A DNA stretch of 47,092 bases. Origin: Candidatus Cloacimonadota bacterium (GTDB lineage Bacteria; Cloacimonadota; Cloacimonadia; Cloacimonadales; Cloacimonadaceae). The stretch lies in NCBI GenBank assembly GCA_028706475.1, contig JAQWBI010000012.1, forward strand, positions 1 to 47,092, written 5' to 3'. Within the stretch, counting starts at the first letter, position 1. Each line of letters begins with the position of its first letter. Below are positions 16,927-25,310 of the stretch, in pieces. The notes beneath the pieces are model-generated. The model had not been told where the DNA came from and did not search any database. It saw only the letters and a list, made by a program, of their open reading frames with translations. A program made the position numbers and the translations under genes.

Positions 16927-18116
16927 TTATTCTCCATTAGTGTTTTGAGCAGTTCCATCTCTGCCTTGGTCATACCAAGTCCGCGCCTGGATTTGACAAT
17001 TGAAGCGGTTTGGATAAAATCTGGGAATCTATACTCACACAGGTTATCCGCCTCTCCCCAAGAGTAATCCGCTACGAAAGAGCTAAACAGCTTGCTTCCA
17101 TAGATGTTTGAACCTGTCCCAACCACCAAACCGGTATTCATGCTACAATTGATACCTGTTTTCACGTGATCTCCCAATATGCAACCCATAAAACGGTTAC
17201 CGCTATCGATCTGTCTTCTTTCCGGATAAATGTATGTCTTAACGTTCTTGTAGGTGTTTTTCAGGTCACTGTTATTGGTGTCTGCGCCCAGATTTACCCA
17301 CTCGCCTATGTATGCGTGCCCCAAAAATCCATCGTGCTGCTTGTTAGAATAAGCTTGAAAGACACTTCCTTCGATCTCACCACCAACTTTACAGAGCGGG
17401 CCTATGGAAACGCCTCCGTAAATTTTTGCGCCGATCTTTACCAAGCTTTTCTTGCCTATATAAGCAGGACCGGTGATAACGCTGCTTGCCATTACTTTAG
17501 CGCCAGTATCCAATACGATAGGTCCGGAAGAAGCGTCCAAAACCACGTTTGGAGCCAGAGTCACTTCTTCTGCTACCCAGATGTTGTAGGGATTCAATAC
17601 AGTTACTCCCGGTTCGGTCTCAAAGTAGTTTTCCGCCTCATAAAAGACATTCTGAAAGTCCCACTCAATCAGCCGCGCATTATCATGCACCAAATCTGAG
17701 ATGTAGTTGTATAGCAATGTTTGTGCAGCAGTAGTGCTTAGACCTTCGGGGATCGGATCTCCAAAACCAAACGAAGTAGAACTCATACAGGCTACAATGT
17801 CGTCACCCTGTATTAGAGCGGTTTCTGGAGATAGATTTTTGATCTCAGTTATGGCCTCATAGTCCAGTTTGATACGACTATTCAGATATAGCTTCTGCCC
17901 ATCAGGACACACATTGATCTGCCAATCCGGATGACGTTCCCGATAAAGAGCATACAAACGTGGTTCAATGATTACCATGCTATCATCGGAATCAAATACG
18001 AACTGAAGCCGTTGTCTCAGTTTCAGTATTCCACAGCGCAAATCACCCACGCTACGGGTGTGGCTGATGGGGAAGAAGTTGTTGAAGCGTTTATCATCAA
18101 ATATTATTACTTGCAT
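16911..18116 (-). CDS. GlmU-like sugar nucleotidyltransferase / left-handed beta-helix protein
   Basis: A 401-residue protein resembling the alternative GlmU family found in Bacteroidetes and relatives, which is proposed to make UDP-N-acetylglucosamine. The N-terminus VIIFDDKRFNNFFPISHTRSVGDLRCGI fits the short nucleotidyltransferase domain of that family. From about residue 180 on, hexapeptide repeats build a left-handed beta-helix (for example VVLDASSGPIVLDTGAKVMA and IGEWVNLGADTNNSDLKNTY), the acyltransferase-type half. The product would feed peptidoglycan and lipid A synthesis, consistent with the penicillin-binding protein gene two genes upstream. It overlaps the GT2 gene by 20 bases. 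Confidence 0.85.
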   Translation of the reverse strand: MQVIIFDDKRFNNFFPISHTRSVGDLRCGILKLRQRLQFVFDSDDSMVIIEPRLYALYRERHPDWQINVCPDGQKLYLNSRIKLDYEAITEIKNLSPETALIQGDDIVACMSSTSFGFGDPIPEGLSTTAAQTLLYNYISDLVHDNARLIEWDFQNVFYEAENYFETEPGVTVLNPYNIWVAEEVTLAPNVVLDASSGPIVLDTGAKVMASSVITGPAYIGKKSLVKIGAKIYGGVSIGPLCKVGGEIEGSVFQAYSNKQHDGFLGHAYIGEWVNLGADTNNSDLKNTYKNVKTYIYPERRQIDSGNRFMGCILGDHVKTGINCSMNTGLVVGTGSNIYGSKLFSSFVADYSWGEADNLCEYRFPDFIQTASIVKSRRGLGMTKAEMELLKTLMENKCKTI

Positions 18117-19302
18117 TTAATCTCCTTCTTGGGGGCCGTTTCCCATGCCATACAAAGATATTGAACTGCCCCAACAGCATGGTGAAAACCAGCATAAATG
18201 TCTGAATAATCAGCCATATTGGGTAGAAACTCAGCATGCGCGCACTTATGCCAAAGTGTTTGCGGGAATACGATATCATGATCTGTTCGATCAATATCCG
18301 ATACATGAGCACTAGCAAACCAAGCTTCAGGTTGATAAAAAAGAGTATGATGCTGCCCCAATACAAGCATGCCATCGAAAACAGAATGAAGAAAAACTCC
18401 GGATTGAACTTGAGCTGATACTTCATGTTCGAAGCCCAACGGCTGCGTTGATTGATGAACTGTTTCCAACTGGATACTGGATGTGTGTGTACAAAAGATG
18501 CTGGCGAAAAGTTGAATATAATCTTATGTCCCTTACGGCGCATGAGCTGCATCAGATTTACGTCATCCCCGCTCATCAGGTGCCAGATCTTTTTGAATCC
18601 ACCCACATCTTCCCAAGCGCTTTTTCTATAGGCCAGGTTTTGCCCAATGCATGCCCAGCTTTTACCCAGCGTGTATCCTCCACCAAGCACCATATAGGTA
18701 AGCGCAAAATCCAGATGTTCGTATTTCTGCAGGATTCCTGCTTTGCTCCAAACAGGGATCAATGTGCGTGAATATCCGGCCACCATACTCACATCATCTG
18801 TGAAACAAGATACCATGCTGGAGATCCAGGAAAAGGGTACCATGCAATCGGCATCTGTAGTAAGGATGATATCTCCTTCTGCAGCCAGAATTACCTTGTT
18901 CAGAACCATTTTTTTGGGTGATACTACGCCGTCCCGCCCTACAGACTTGATGTAGCGAATATTGTGACCTTGGTTTATATATTGCTGTAAAATGGCTTCC
19001 GTTTCATCTTCGGAATCATCATCACCAAACACAATCTCGTAGAGCTCATTGGGGTAATCCTGAGATAACAGGCAAGTAAGCAGGCGAGGAAGGTTTTTGG
19101 CTTCATTACGCCCCACAACTACCACGGAGACTCTCAGCTTTTTGTGGCTCTTCTTCTGGGACAGGTTTTTCCAGCCAAAGTAGAAACGAATTACAAATAC
19201 TATGTAAGTAACCGCACCTGAAGCAACAAGCGCCAGTAACAGCCAATAGAGATACTGTGTGATCACGATTACTCGAGTTCCAAAGAATCGTTGTAACCCC
19301 AA
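18097..19302 (-). CDS. Membrane glycosyltransferase, family 2
   Basis: A 401-residue GT2 enzyme with one N-terminal membrane segment (about 18-42), a cytoplasmic GT-A catalytic domain and two or three C-terminal membrane segments (about 295-385). Catalytic motifs are VVVGRNEA, GDDDSEDET, TTDADC, SGDDVNLM and QRSRWASN, the arrangement of processive or lipid-linked transferases. The sugar and acceptor cannot be told from sequence. The start shown overlaps the upstream PBP gene by 34 bases; an in-frame GTG near residue 14 is an alternative that would remove the overlap. Neighbours suggest envelope glycan synthesis. Confidence 0.85.
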   Translation of the reverse strand: MGLQRFFGTRVIVITQYLYWLLLALVASGAVTYIVFVIRFYFGWKNLSQKKSHKKLRVSVVVVGRNEAKNLPRLLTCLLSQDYPNELYEIVFGDDDSEDETEAILQQYINQGHNIRYIKSVGRDGVVSPKKMVLNKVILAAEGDIILTTDADCMVPFSWISSMVSCFTDDVSMVAGYSRTLIPVWSKAGILQKYEHLDFALTYMVLGGGYTLGKSWACIGQNLAYRKSAWEDVGGFKKIWHLMSGDDVNLMQLMRRKGHKIIFNFSPASFVHTHPVSSWKQFINQRSRWASNMKYQLKFNPEFFFILFSMACLYWGSIILFFINLKLGLLVLMYRILIEQIMISYSRKHFGISARMLSFYPIWLIIQTFMLVFTMLLGQFNIFVWHGKRPPRRRLNASNNI

Positions 19303-21341
19303 CGAGTTGGGTAGAAGTTATACTGCAGAGTGTCATCCATAACGGGAGGAATGTTCCCTTCGATGAAGTACTCATCAATTCCGCCGCTGCTGGCCAGGAA
19401 ACCGGAACTGGGGTTAATCTTGTAACTCACAATCTTCTCCGGTTTACTAAAGCTGTATCGGGTATCATCCGAACGCGGAATCCTGCCTTTGTTATCCAGC
19501 TTGATACACTGAGTCATAATCTTTCCCCAAATCGGGGTGCAGATGGCACTTCCGGAAATAGTTGCATTATTGTCAAAACCGTTCCAGATACCGAGAGTAA
19601 ACACCGGATTGAAACCGATGAACCAGGCATCACGATGATCGTTGGAAGTACCTGTCTTACCGGCTACCTGCCAATGATAATTGTTTCTCGCAGAAGCTCC
19701 AGTACCGGATGTCGTAACGGACTGCATCATGCTGGTCATGATGTAGGCCACCTCTTCCGTGGTAACCTTACTTTTTGTGCTGAAACCCCTCTCCAGCACT
19801 TTTCCGTTCATATCTTCTACTCTTGTGATGAATACCGGGCTTACTCTGGTTCCTCCATTGGGGAATGTAGTATACGCTGATATCATATTGATGGGAGTTA
19901 CTTCATAAGATCCCAGCGCAGCAGAATAATCCGTAACCTTACGATGGATACCAAACCTGTTGAAGGCATCGGTAAGTGTATCCAGACCCAGATCTATCGC
20001 TGTTTTTACAGCCCAAATGTTGTAAGAATGAGTGATGGCTGTACGCATCCGGGTATAACCATAATATTTCTTGCTATAGTTTGTTGGAGTCCATTTCTTG
20101 CCGTCACCGCCTACTAAAGATATCTCCGCATCGTTGATCACAGTAGCAGGAGTATATCCTTTTTCAACTGCTGCAGTGTAGATAAGCGGTTTTATGGAAC
20201 TACCTGGCTGGCGTTTTGCCTGAGTCATGCGATTAAACTTGCTGTGAGAAAAATTCCTGCCGCCGATCATTACTCTTACAAATCCGGTTTTATTTTCCAT
20301 CAACACCAAGCCGCCTTGAAGGTATCGTGTGTTGATATCAAAGGCGCTGGGGCTCACATCGGCCATCTTGTTTGGATAGTTGTAACGCTTTTCGATGCCG
20401 ATGAGATAATCGTTCAAGACACTATCTGCATAAACGCTAAGGTCTTGATCCAAAGTTGTATAGATGCGCAAACCACCTTCAAACAGGCGGTCTGTGCCAT
20501 ATTTGTGTTCCAGGTACAGACGAATATGCTCGATGAAGTAATCAGACGAAGCTTGACGCATGGAACTACCGATCTTTCGCAAAGGACTCGATACTGCTAA
20601 TTCATAATCTGTATCGCTGATCACTTTGCTTTTTAACATACGCTCCAGTATGTTGTCCCTACGCGCTTTAGCCCGTTCAGGATACTTGATGGGATTGTAG
20701 TAGTTTGGTCTTTGAATCATGCCCACCAGTGTTGCAGACTCTGCCAGACTAAGGTCTTTAGCGTGTTTGCCGTAGTAGTTGAGTGCGGCTGCTTCCACGC
20801 CGTGCAACTGCCCGCCCCAGAATATCTTATTGAAATATATCTCCAAAATCTCATCTTTACTAAATTCGCGCTCAATTCTAAAGGCCAATAGCACTTCCTT
20901 AATCTTACGCGAGATCCGTTTATCCAGGGTCAAAAACATATTACGCGCCATCTGTTGCGTGATTGTGCTGGCTCCTTGAGAGAAATCCATTCTCACTATA
21001 TCGATAACTATAGCGCGGATGTTACCGATGATATCTACACCAAAGTGCTTGTAAAAATTCTTATCTTCAGTAACTACAAGTGCGTCTATCAAATGGGGGG
21101 GCAATTCTTTCAGCGAGACCAGTTTACGCTTTTCAAAGGCAAAGAGATATACCATCTTGCCGTTTCTGTCGTACACTTCGGAACCACTGCGCATAGTGAA
21201 ATTGCGCAATTCACTTGTGGGCGGTAAACCGTCTGAATAAAACCAGACAATACCCAACAGCATACCGGTTAGTATGCAAAAACCAATTCCTACATACAGC
21301 AGGTTTTTGTGTATCTGTGTCTTAGATTTTCTTCGTTTCAT
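19269..21341 (-). CDS. Class A penicillin-binding protein (PBP1a-type)
   Basis: A 690-residue bifunctional peptidoglycan synthase. A cytoplasmic basic tail and one membrane anchor (about 13-35) precede the GT51 glycosyltransferase, with catalytic Glu92 in TEDKNFYKHFG and QGASTITQQ (122-130). The transpeptidase domain has the Ser381-SIK384 box (PGSSIKP), SYN (439-441) and KTGTS (562-566). All catalytic motifs are present, so it should be active in the periplasm. It overlaps both neighbours, the Gx transporter gene upstream by 20 bases and GT2 downstream by 34. Confidence 0.96.
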   Translation of the reverse strand: MKRRKSKTQIHKNLLYVGIGFCILTGMLLGIVWFYSDGLPPTSELRNFTMRSGSEVYDRNGKMVYLFAFEKRKLVSLKELPPHLIDALVVTEDKNFYKHFGVDIIGNIRAIVIDIVRMDFSQGASTITQQMARNMFLTLDKRISRKIKEVLLAFRIEREFSKDEILEIYFNKIFWGGQLHGVEAAALNYYGKHAKDLSLAESATLVGMIQRPNYYNPIKYPERAKARRDNILERMLKSKVISDTDYELAVSSPLRKIGSSMRQASSDYFIEHIRLYLEHKYGTDRLFEGGLRIYTTLDQDLSVYADSVLNDYLIGIEKRYNYPNKMADVSPSAFDINTRYLQGGLVLMENKTGFVRVMIGGRNFSHSKFNRMTQAKRQPGSSIKPLIYTAAVEKGYTPATVINDAEISLVGGDGKKWTPTNYSKKYYGYTRMRTAITHSYNIWAVKTAIDLGLDTLTDAFNRFGIHRKVTDYSAALGSYEVTPINMISAYTTFPNGGTRVSPVFITRVEDMNGKVLERGFSTKSKVTTEEVAYIMTSMMQSVTTSGTGASARNNYHWQVAGKTGTSNDHRDAWFIGFNPVFTLGIWNGFDNNATISGSAICTPIWGKIMTQCIKLDNKGRIPRSDDTRYSFSKPEKIVSYKINPSSGFLASSGGIDEYFIEGNIPPVMDDTLQYNFYPTRWGYNDSLELE

Positions 21342-21849
21342 ATCTGAGTTTCAGGTTTGGTATCCTTTCTTCAATGTAGTAGCATAAACACGCAGTTAAT
21401 ATACCACTAAACAATCCTAATAAGATCAGGATTGGTGTCAACACAAAAAGGCTGTCCTGGGTGATAATAAACCATCGCGCCAGGAACAATTGAGTCAGGT
21501 TGTGACTCACAGCGCCCAGTATGCTGATGCCGGTGACACTCAATCTGGGCCGGATCATTAGTCCTGCGCTCATACAACATACAGCTATGATTCCTCCACC
21601 TAGTGAAAGCAGCATGGCTGGGCTGATCAGAGTGAAAGTGGCGATGCCTCCCACAATTGTCTTTGCAATTGTAACCACATAAGCTTGCCATATTTTGCGA
21701 TGCATTATCAAGTAGAGCATCACTATATTTGCCAATCCCAGCCGCAGGAAGGGAATCGGTAAGGCTCTTAATATCAAGTTTTCAATGATATATACCACGG
21801 AGGCTGTGGCAGTCAGAAAGCCCAAAAACACCAGTTCTTTTGTCTTCAT
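21322..21849 (-). CDS. Gx transporter / heptaprenyl diphosphate synthase component I family membrane protein
   Basis: A 175-residue integral membrane protein with about five hydrophobic segments. It matches the family annotated either as Gx transporter or as heptaprenyl diphosphate synthase component I: LVFLGFLTATASVVYIIE, PIPFLRLGLANIVML and GAVSHNLTQLFLARW are the typical conserved stretches. The molecular function of the family is not settled; the name reflects homology only. The gene starts 4 bases after the MlaF-like ATPase gene and overlaps the PBP gene, so all three are co-expressed. Confidence 0.8.
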   Translation of the reverse strand: MKTKELVFLGFLTATASVVYIIENLILRALPIPFLRLGLANIVMLYLIMHRKIWQAYVVTIAKTIVGGIATFTLISPAMLLSLGGGIIAVCCMSAGLMIRPRLSVTGISILGAVSHNLTQLFLARWFIITQDSLFVLTPILILLGLFSGILTACLCYYIEERIPNLKLRYETKKI

Positions 21850-21853
21850 TTGC

Positions 21854-22570
21854 TCAAGAAAAGTATTTGCGGATTATCGAATTGTCGCTGCTCATCAAGT
21901 TCTTATAGCTATCATAATAGATCTGCTCTCCGTTGTGGATGAACAGTACTTTTTGCCCCAATTGATCGATTGTGCTGATGTCGTGAGTGATAGTGATCAT
22001 GGTTGCAGTATTGTTCTTGATGATCTGAGTCATATAATACAGCGTTTCATTGGCTGTGATGGGATCCAAGCCGGAGACTGGCTCGTCGAAAATGAGGTAA
22101 TCAGGTTTGTACACCAAAGCTCGGGCTATCCCAATACGCTTGCGCATCCCTCCGCTAAGCTCTGCCGGATATAGCTTCAGAGTGTGTTCCAAACCCACCA
22201 ATTGTAGGCATGCCTGCACTCTTTGCCTGATGTAGTTTTCGTCCTTTTCTCCTCGTTCATACAGAGGCAGCGCCACATTTTGAAACACAGTAAACGAATC
22301 CAGAAGAGCGGCATGTTGAAAAACCATCGCAAAACGTTTCTTGATGGAGTTCAGCTCTTCCTTGCTGCAGTTGTAGATATCGATGCCATCTATGATCACG
22401 CTGCCTGCGTCCGGGGGATAGATACCCAGCAGGCTTTTGATCAATACCGTCTTACCACTGCCACTTTTTCCCAATATCACCAGATTCTCACCAAAGGGCA
22501 ACACAAAATCGATACCCTGCAAGATTTCTCTGCCTCCAAGACTGATTCTGAGCTCTTTAACGGCTATCAT
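21854..22570 (-). CDS. ABC transporter ATPase, MlaF-like
   Basis: A 238-residue ATPase with Walker A GKSGSGKT (34-41), signature LSGGMRKR (138-145) and Walker B/D-loop FDEPVSGLDP (161-170). The SGGMRKR signature and DEPVSGLDP are characteristic of the MlaF/Mkl group that powers phospholipid transport between the membranes. The partners normally found beside it (MlaE permease and MlaD substrate-binding protein) are absent from the window, so it is an orphan ATPase here. It overlaps vanZ-like by 4 bases. Confidence 0.88.
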   Translation of the reverse strand: MIAVKELRISLGGREILQGIDFVLPFGENLVILGKSGSGKTVLIKSLLGIYPPDAGSVIIDGIDIYNCSKEELNSIKKRFAMVFQHAALLDSFTVFQNVALPLYERGEKDENYIRQRVQACLQLVGLEHTLKLYPAELSGGMRKRIGIARALVYKPDYLIFDEPVSGLDPITANETLYYMTQIIKNNTATMITITHDISTIDQLGQKVLFIHNGEQIYYDSYKNLMSSDNSIIRKYFS

Positions 22571-22929
22571 TCAACTCTCCGGCGCAGAAACAGAATAGTA
22601 CCGAACCAACCGCAGAAGATACCTGTCCAATTGGCAACAAGATCGTAGAAAGATACATCCCTGCCCGGAATGAAGGCTTGATGATACTCATCAAGTGCTG
22701 CCATTGCCAACAAAAACAGGAGTGTAATTACAAAGCGGATTTTATCTTTAAAACGTGAATCTGCATACAAGCGGTTCAGTATTGCCCATACACCATATAC
22801 AAAAAAATGTGCTGCTTTATCCATCCCAATTATCTGCACTTGGGGCAATTCCCTGGCGGGAAGTGACGAAACCAGCCAAACAATACACATCCACAGGATG
22901 GATATAGTCAGATAGCCGCGTGATTTCAT
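22567..22929 (-). CDS. VanZ-like membrane protein
   Basis: A 120-residue membrane protein with four hydrophobic segments. VanZ-family hallmarks are MDKAAHFFVYGVWA near residue 35 and ALDEYHQAFIPGRDVSFYDLVANWTG at about 78-103, with the conserved Asp-Glu and Arg-Asp pairs. VanZ confers low-level teicoplanin resistance in enterococci, but most family members have no known role. Four-base overlaps with both neighbours mark it as part of the long operon. Confidence 0.87.
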   Translation of the reverse strand: MKSRGYLTISILWMCIVWLVSSLPARELPQVQIIGMDKAAHFFVYGVWAILNRLYADSRFKDKIRFVITLLFLLAMAALDEYHQAFIPGRDVSFYDLVANWTGIFCGWFGTILFLRRRVE

Positions 22930-23633
22930 TTACTTACGCTCATGATATCCCAGCTCATCGATGTCATATTCTTTTTCAAGTATGCCTTCAAGGGTACTCC
23001 GTTCATGGATACCCACAGGCTAAGGATGGTATCCTCATCCAGGAAGTTGAAAGTGAGCATATCGATGTAGGGAGCTTTTTCGGGGCTCAGAGCTTTAAAA
23101 GAAAAGTCATGACGGCGGGCTGTCTGCTTGCCCAAAGCAGTGGAAATCTTCTCTGTTCGCCCTTTGCTAACTCTTACGCGCCATAACCTTCCGTTACCAT
23201 CCACAGTGTAATCGCCTTCAGAATTGGGATCGCTGCTGATCTTCGCCAGAAGGCTGAATACATCGCGTGTATCTGCTTGTACTTTATAGTTATAGATCTT
23301 CCCCGTTAGCTTCTGTTTCATTTGCACACTATTCTTATTATAGACAGTAAATACTGAGTCTTCCAAACTGGATTGTTTTATGATTCTGGTATATTGCAGA
23401 GGCCGATACACATCATCATGGACGATCTTGTATTGGTTATCCAAATGCGGAAACAATGGTACTTTGATGCGGCTCTTCACTGCAATGGAGATTTCGGGAT
23501 GATAGAGTTTCATGTCGATAGTGGCAACATTCAACTTTAGAGAAGTGACTTTATACTTCAGGTGCAAGCCCCACAGACCATGCTGAAAGCTTAGTAAAAT
23601 AGCTAATAGCAACAGCTTACTCGTCATCTTCAC
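22926..23633 (-). CDS. DUF3108-type periplasmic protein
   Basis: A 235-residue protein with a signal peptide (KLLLLAILLSFQHGLWG). The rest is soluble and rich in predicted beta strands, resembling DUF3108 proteins: a repeated substrate-like beta meander with DVYRPLQYTRI, KIYNYKVQADTRDVFSLLAKI and a late LSLWVSMNGVPLKAYL. The family's function is unknown; structures of relatives suggest an outer-membrane-associated beta sandwich. It overlaps the CBS-domain gene by 17 bases and vanZ-like by 4, so it should be made together with other envelope proteins. Confidence 0.75.
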   Translation of the reverse strand: MKMTSKLLLLAILLSFQHGLWGLHLKYKVTSLKLNVATIDMKLYHPEISIAVKSRIKVPLFPHLDNQYKIVHDDVYRPLQYTRIIKQSSLEDSVFTVYNKNSVQMKQKLTGKIYNYKVQADTRDVFSLLAKISSDPNSEGDYTVDGNGRLWRVRVSKGRTEKISTALGKQTARRHDFSFKALSPEKAPYIDMLTFNFLDEDTILSLWVSMNGVPLKAYLKKNMTSMSWDIMSVSK

Positions 23634-24873
23634 AAAACTTCACCTTGATTTGCTTGATGCTTTTCTCGTCGCTATCCATGATTTCCAATTTCATGCTTTC
23701 ATCCAAGTTGTAGATTTCTCCAACTTGTGGCACGTGATTGAACTCTGCCAGAAGGAACTCTGCCATATTATCGTACTCATCCACGGAGATATCCCGGGAA
23801 AATTTCTGATTGAATTGCCGTACGCTATAGTTACCGCTCACCAGGAAGTTGCCGTCTTCACATTCGCTAAATTCCGGTATTTCATCTGCGTCATACTCAT
23901 CCTGGATTTCTCCCACGATCTCTTCCAGAATGTCTTCCAGAGATATTATGCCGGAGGTTCCACCGTATTCGTCAACCACAACGGCGACCTGCAGTTTTTT
24001 TTGCTTAAACTGGTTCAATAGAGTCTGCACTTTCATGTTTTCAGTAATAAACCAAGCAGGACGCATCAGCTTGACTATGCTCGTTTTCTCGGGATACAGG
24101 ATAAGGTCTTTTACATAGATTATGCCCACTATATCGTCGATAGTCTCTTTATACACAGGGATGCGGGAATACCCGCTTTCTACGATCAACTGTCTTAAGT
24201 GGTCCAGACTGTCATTTTCTTCGATGGCAACAATCTTTACCCTTGGTACATAAATCTCGCTAATTTCTGCTTCTCGAAAGCGGAAAAGGCCTACCAGCAT
24301 CCGTCTCTCGTGCTCTTCCAGGGATGCTGATGAAGAGTCACTTTGGATCAGGTTGTGAAAGTCCTCTTCTGTAAAGCGTTTACCGGGATTCTTTTCTCCG
24401 TGTTTGCTGGATACTATGTCGCTCAATTTCACGAATATCCACACTACAGGGCTTATGATAAACTGAATGGCTGCCACAGGATAAGCAAAAACAAGGCATA
24501 ATTCATTGGCTTTTGAAAGTGCTATCAGCTTTGGTACGATCTCACCAAAGAAGAGGATCACGATGGTCACAATGATGATCTGTAAGGTGATGACCAAAGA
24601 TAAATCCCATGCTCTGGATGTGGCTATCTCATAAGCAATAATGGTGCTGAACGATGATATAGCTATGTTTACAAAGGTATTGCCCAGAAGTATTGTCACC
24701 AACAGCTTGCGGGGTTTGGATAGAAGTTTCAGAACCAATAGCTCCCGGCGACCGCCCTTGTTTTCCAATTTCTTGAGATATATTACATTTAGCGAAAACA
24801 GTGTTGTTTCGCTTGCTGAAAAAAAGGCTGATAGGGCTAAAAGAACTACAATATAAATGATTTCGGGCATCAT
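23617..24873 (-). CDS. HlyC/CorC-family membrane protein (DUF21-CBS-CorC)
   Basis: A 418-residue protein with four hydrophobic helices in a DUF21 (CNNM) domain at about 1-185, a pair of CBS domains (about 205-325; YVPRVKIVAIE, SGYSRIPVYKE, VVVDEYGGTSGIISLEDILEEIVGEI) and a C-terminal CorC_HlyC domain (about 340-415). The VVVDEYGGT-x-G motif is diagnostic. Relatives transport or sense Mg2+; some are annotated hemolysins without evidence. YbeY is often encoded beside CorC-type proteins, as here (4-base overlap). Confidence 0.94.
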   Translation of the reverse strand: MMPEIIYIVVLLALSAFFSASETTLFSLNVIYLKKLENKGGRRELLVLKLLSKPRKLLVTILLGNTFVNIAISSFSTIIAYEIATSRAWDLSLVITLQIIIVTIVILFFGEIVPKLIALSKANELCLVFAYPVAAIQFIISPVVWIFVKLSDIVSSKHGEKNPGKRFTEEDFHNLIQSDSSSASLEEHERRMLVGLFRFREAEISEIYVPRVKIVAIEENDSLDHLRQLIVESGYSRIPVYKETIDDIVGIIYVKDLILYPEKTSIVKLMRPAWFITENMKVQTLLNQFKQKKLQVAVVVDEYGGTSGIISLEDILEEIVGEIQDEYDADEIPEFSECEDGNFLVSGNYSVRQFNQKFSRDISVDEYDNMAEFLLAEFNHVPQVGEIYNLDESMKLEIMDSDEKSIKQIKVKFCEDDE

Positions 24874-25310
24874 AAGTCATGCCCTTTCGGAATTTGCCTT
24901 CGGTAATTATCTTCTGCGTCTTCCATTTTTTTCTTGTCCGCGGTTCGGATATGATCATAGCCGGCCAAATGTAGCAAGGCATGAATCAGAACCTGCCAAA
25001 ATTCCTCTTTATAAGTATTTTTTCCCTTTTGTAAAAATACTTGATTTGTGTCAATGATAATATCGCAATACCTGGTCTCAAGTCCCTGAAGCACTAAACT
25101 TTCTCCCACAAAACTAAGCACATCTGTAATCGTATCCATTCCCCGGTATATTCTGTTGATACGCTGCATTTCCTGGTCATTAGTGCAAAGCAGGCTTATC
25201 TCAAAAGCCACGCCCGCAGCTTCTTGAGCCAGAATTCTCCGGGCGATTGCACTTATCTGTTCCTGGCTTATGTCGGGAGGTAAGTCTCCCTGAACCTCAA
25301 CGCTTGTCAT
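24870..25310 (-). CDS. ybeY: Endoribonuclease YbeY
   Basis: A 146-residue metal-dependent endoribonuclease involved in 16S rRNA 3'-end maturation and ribosome quality control. The zinc site HALLHLAGYDH supplies His110, His114 and His120. The DTITDVLSF stretch upstream is also typical. The C-terminus is normal. It overlaps pgpH by 14 bases, a conserved neighbour pair in many bacteria, and the CorC-like gene by 4. The start at 25310 lies within pgpH's end and gives the standard protein length. Confidence 0.96.
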   Translation of the reverse strand: MTSVEVQGDLPPDISQEQISAIARRILAQEAAGVAFEISLLCTNDQEMQRINRIYRGMDTITDVLSFVGESLVLQGLETRYCDIIIDTNQVFLQKGKNTYKEEFWQVLIHALLHLAGYDHIRTADKKKMEDAEDNYRRQIPKGHDL

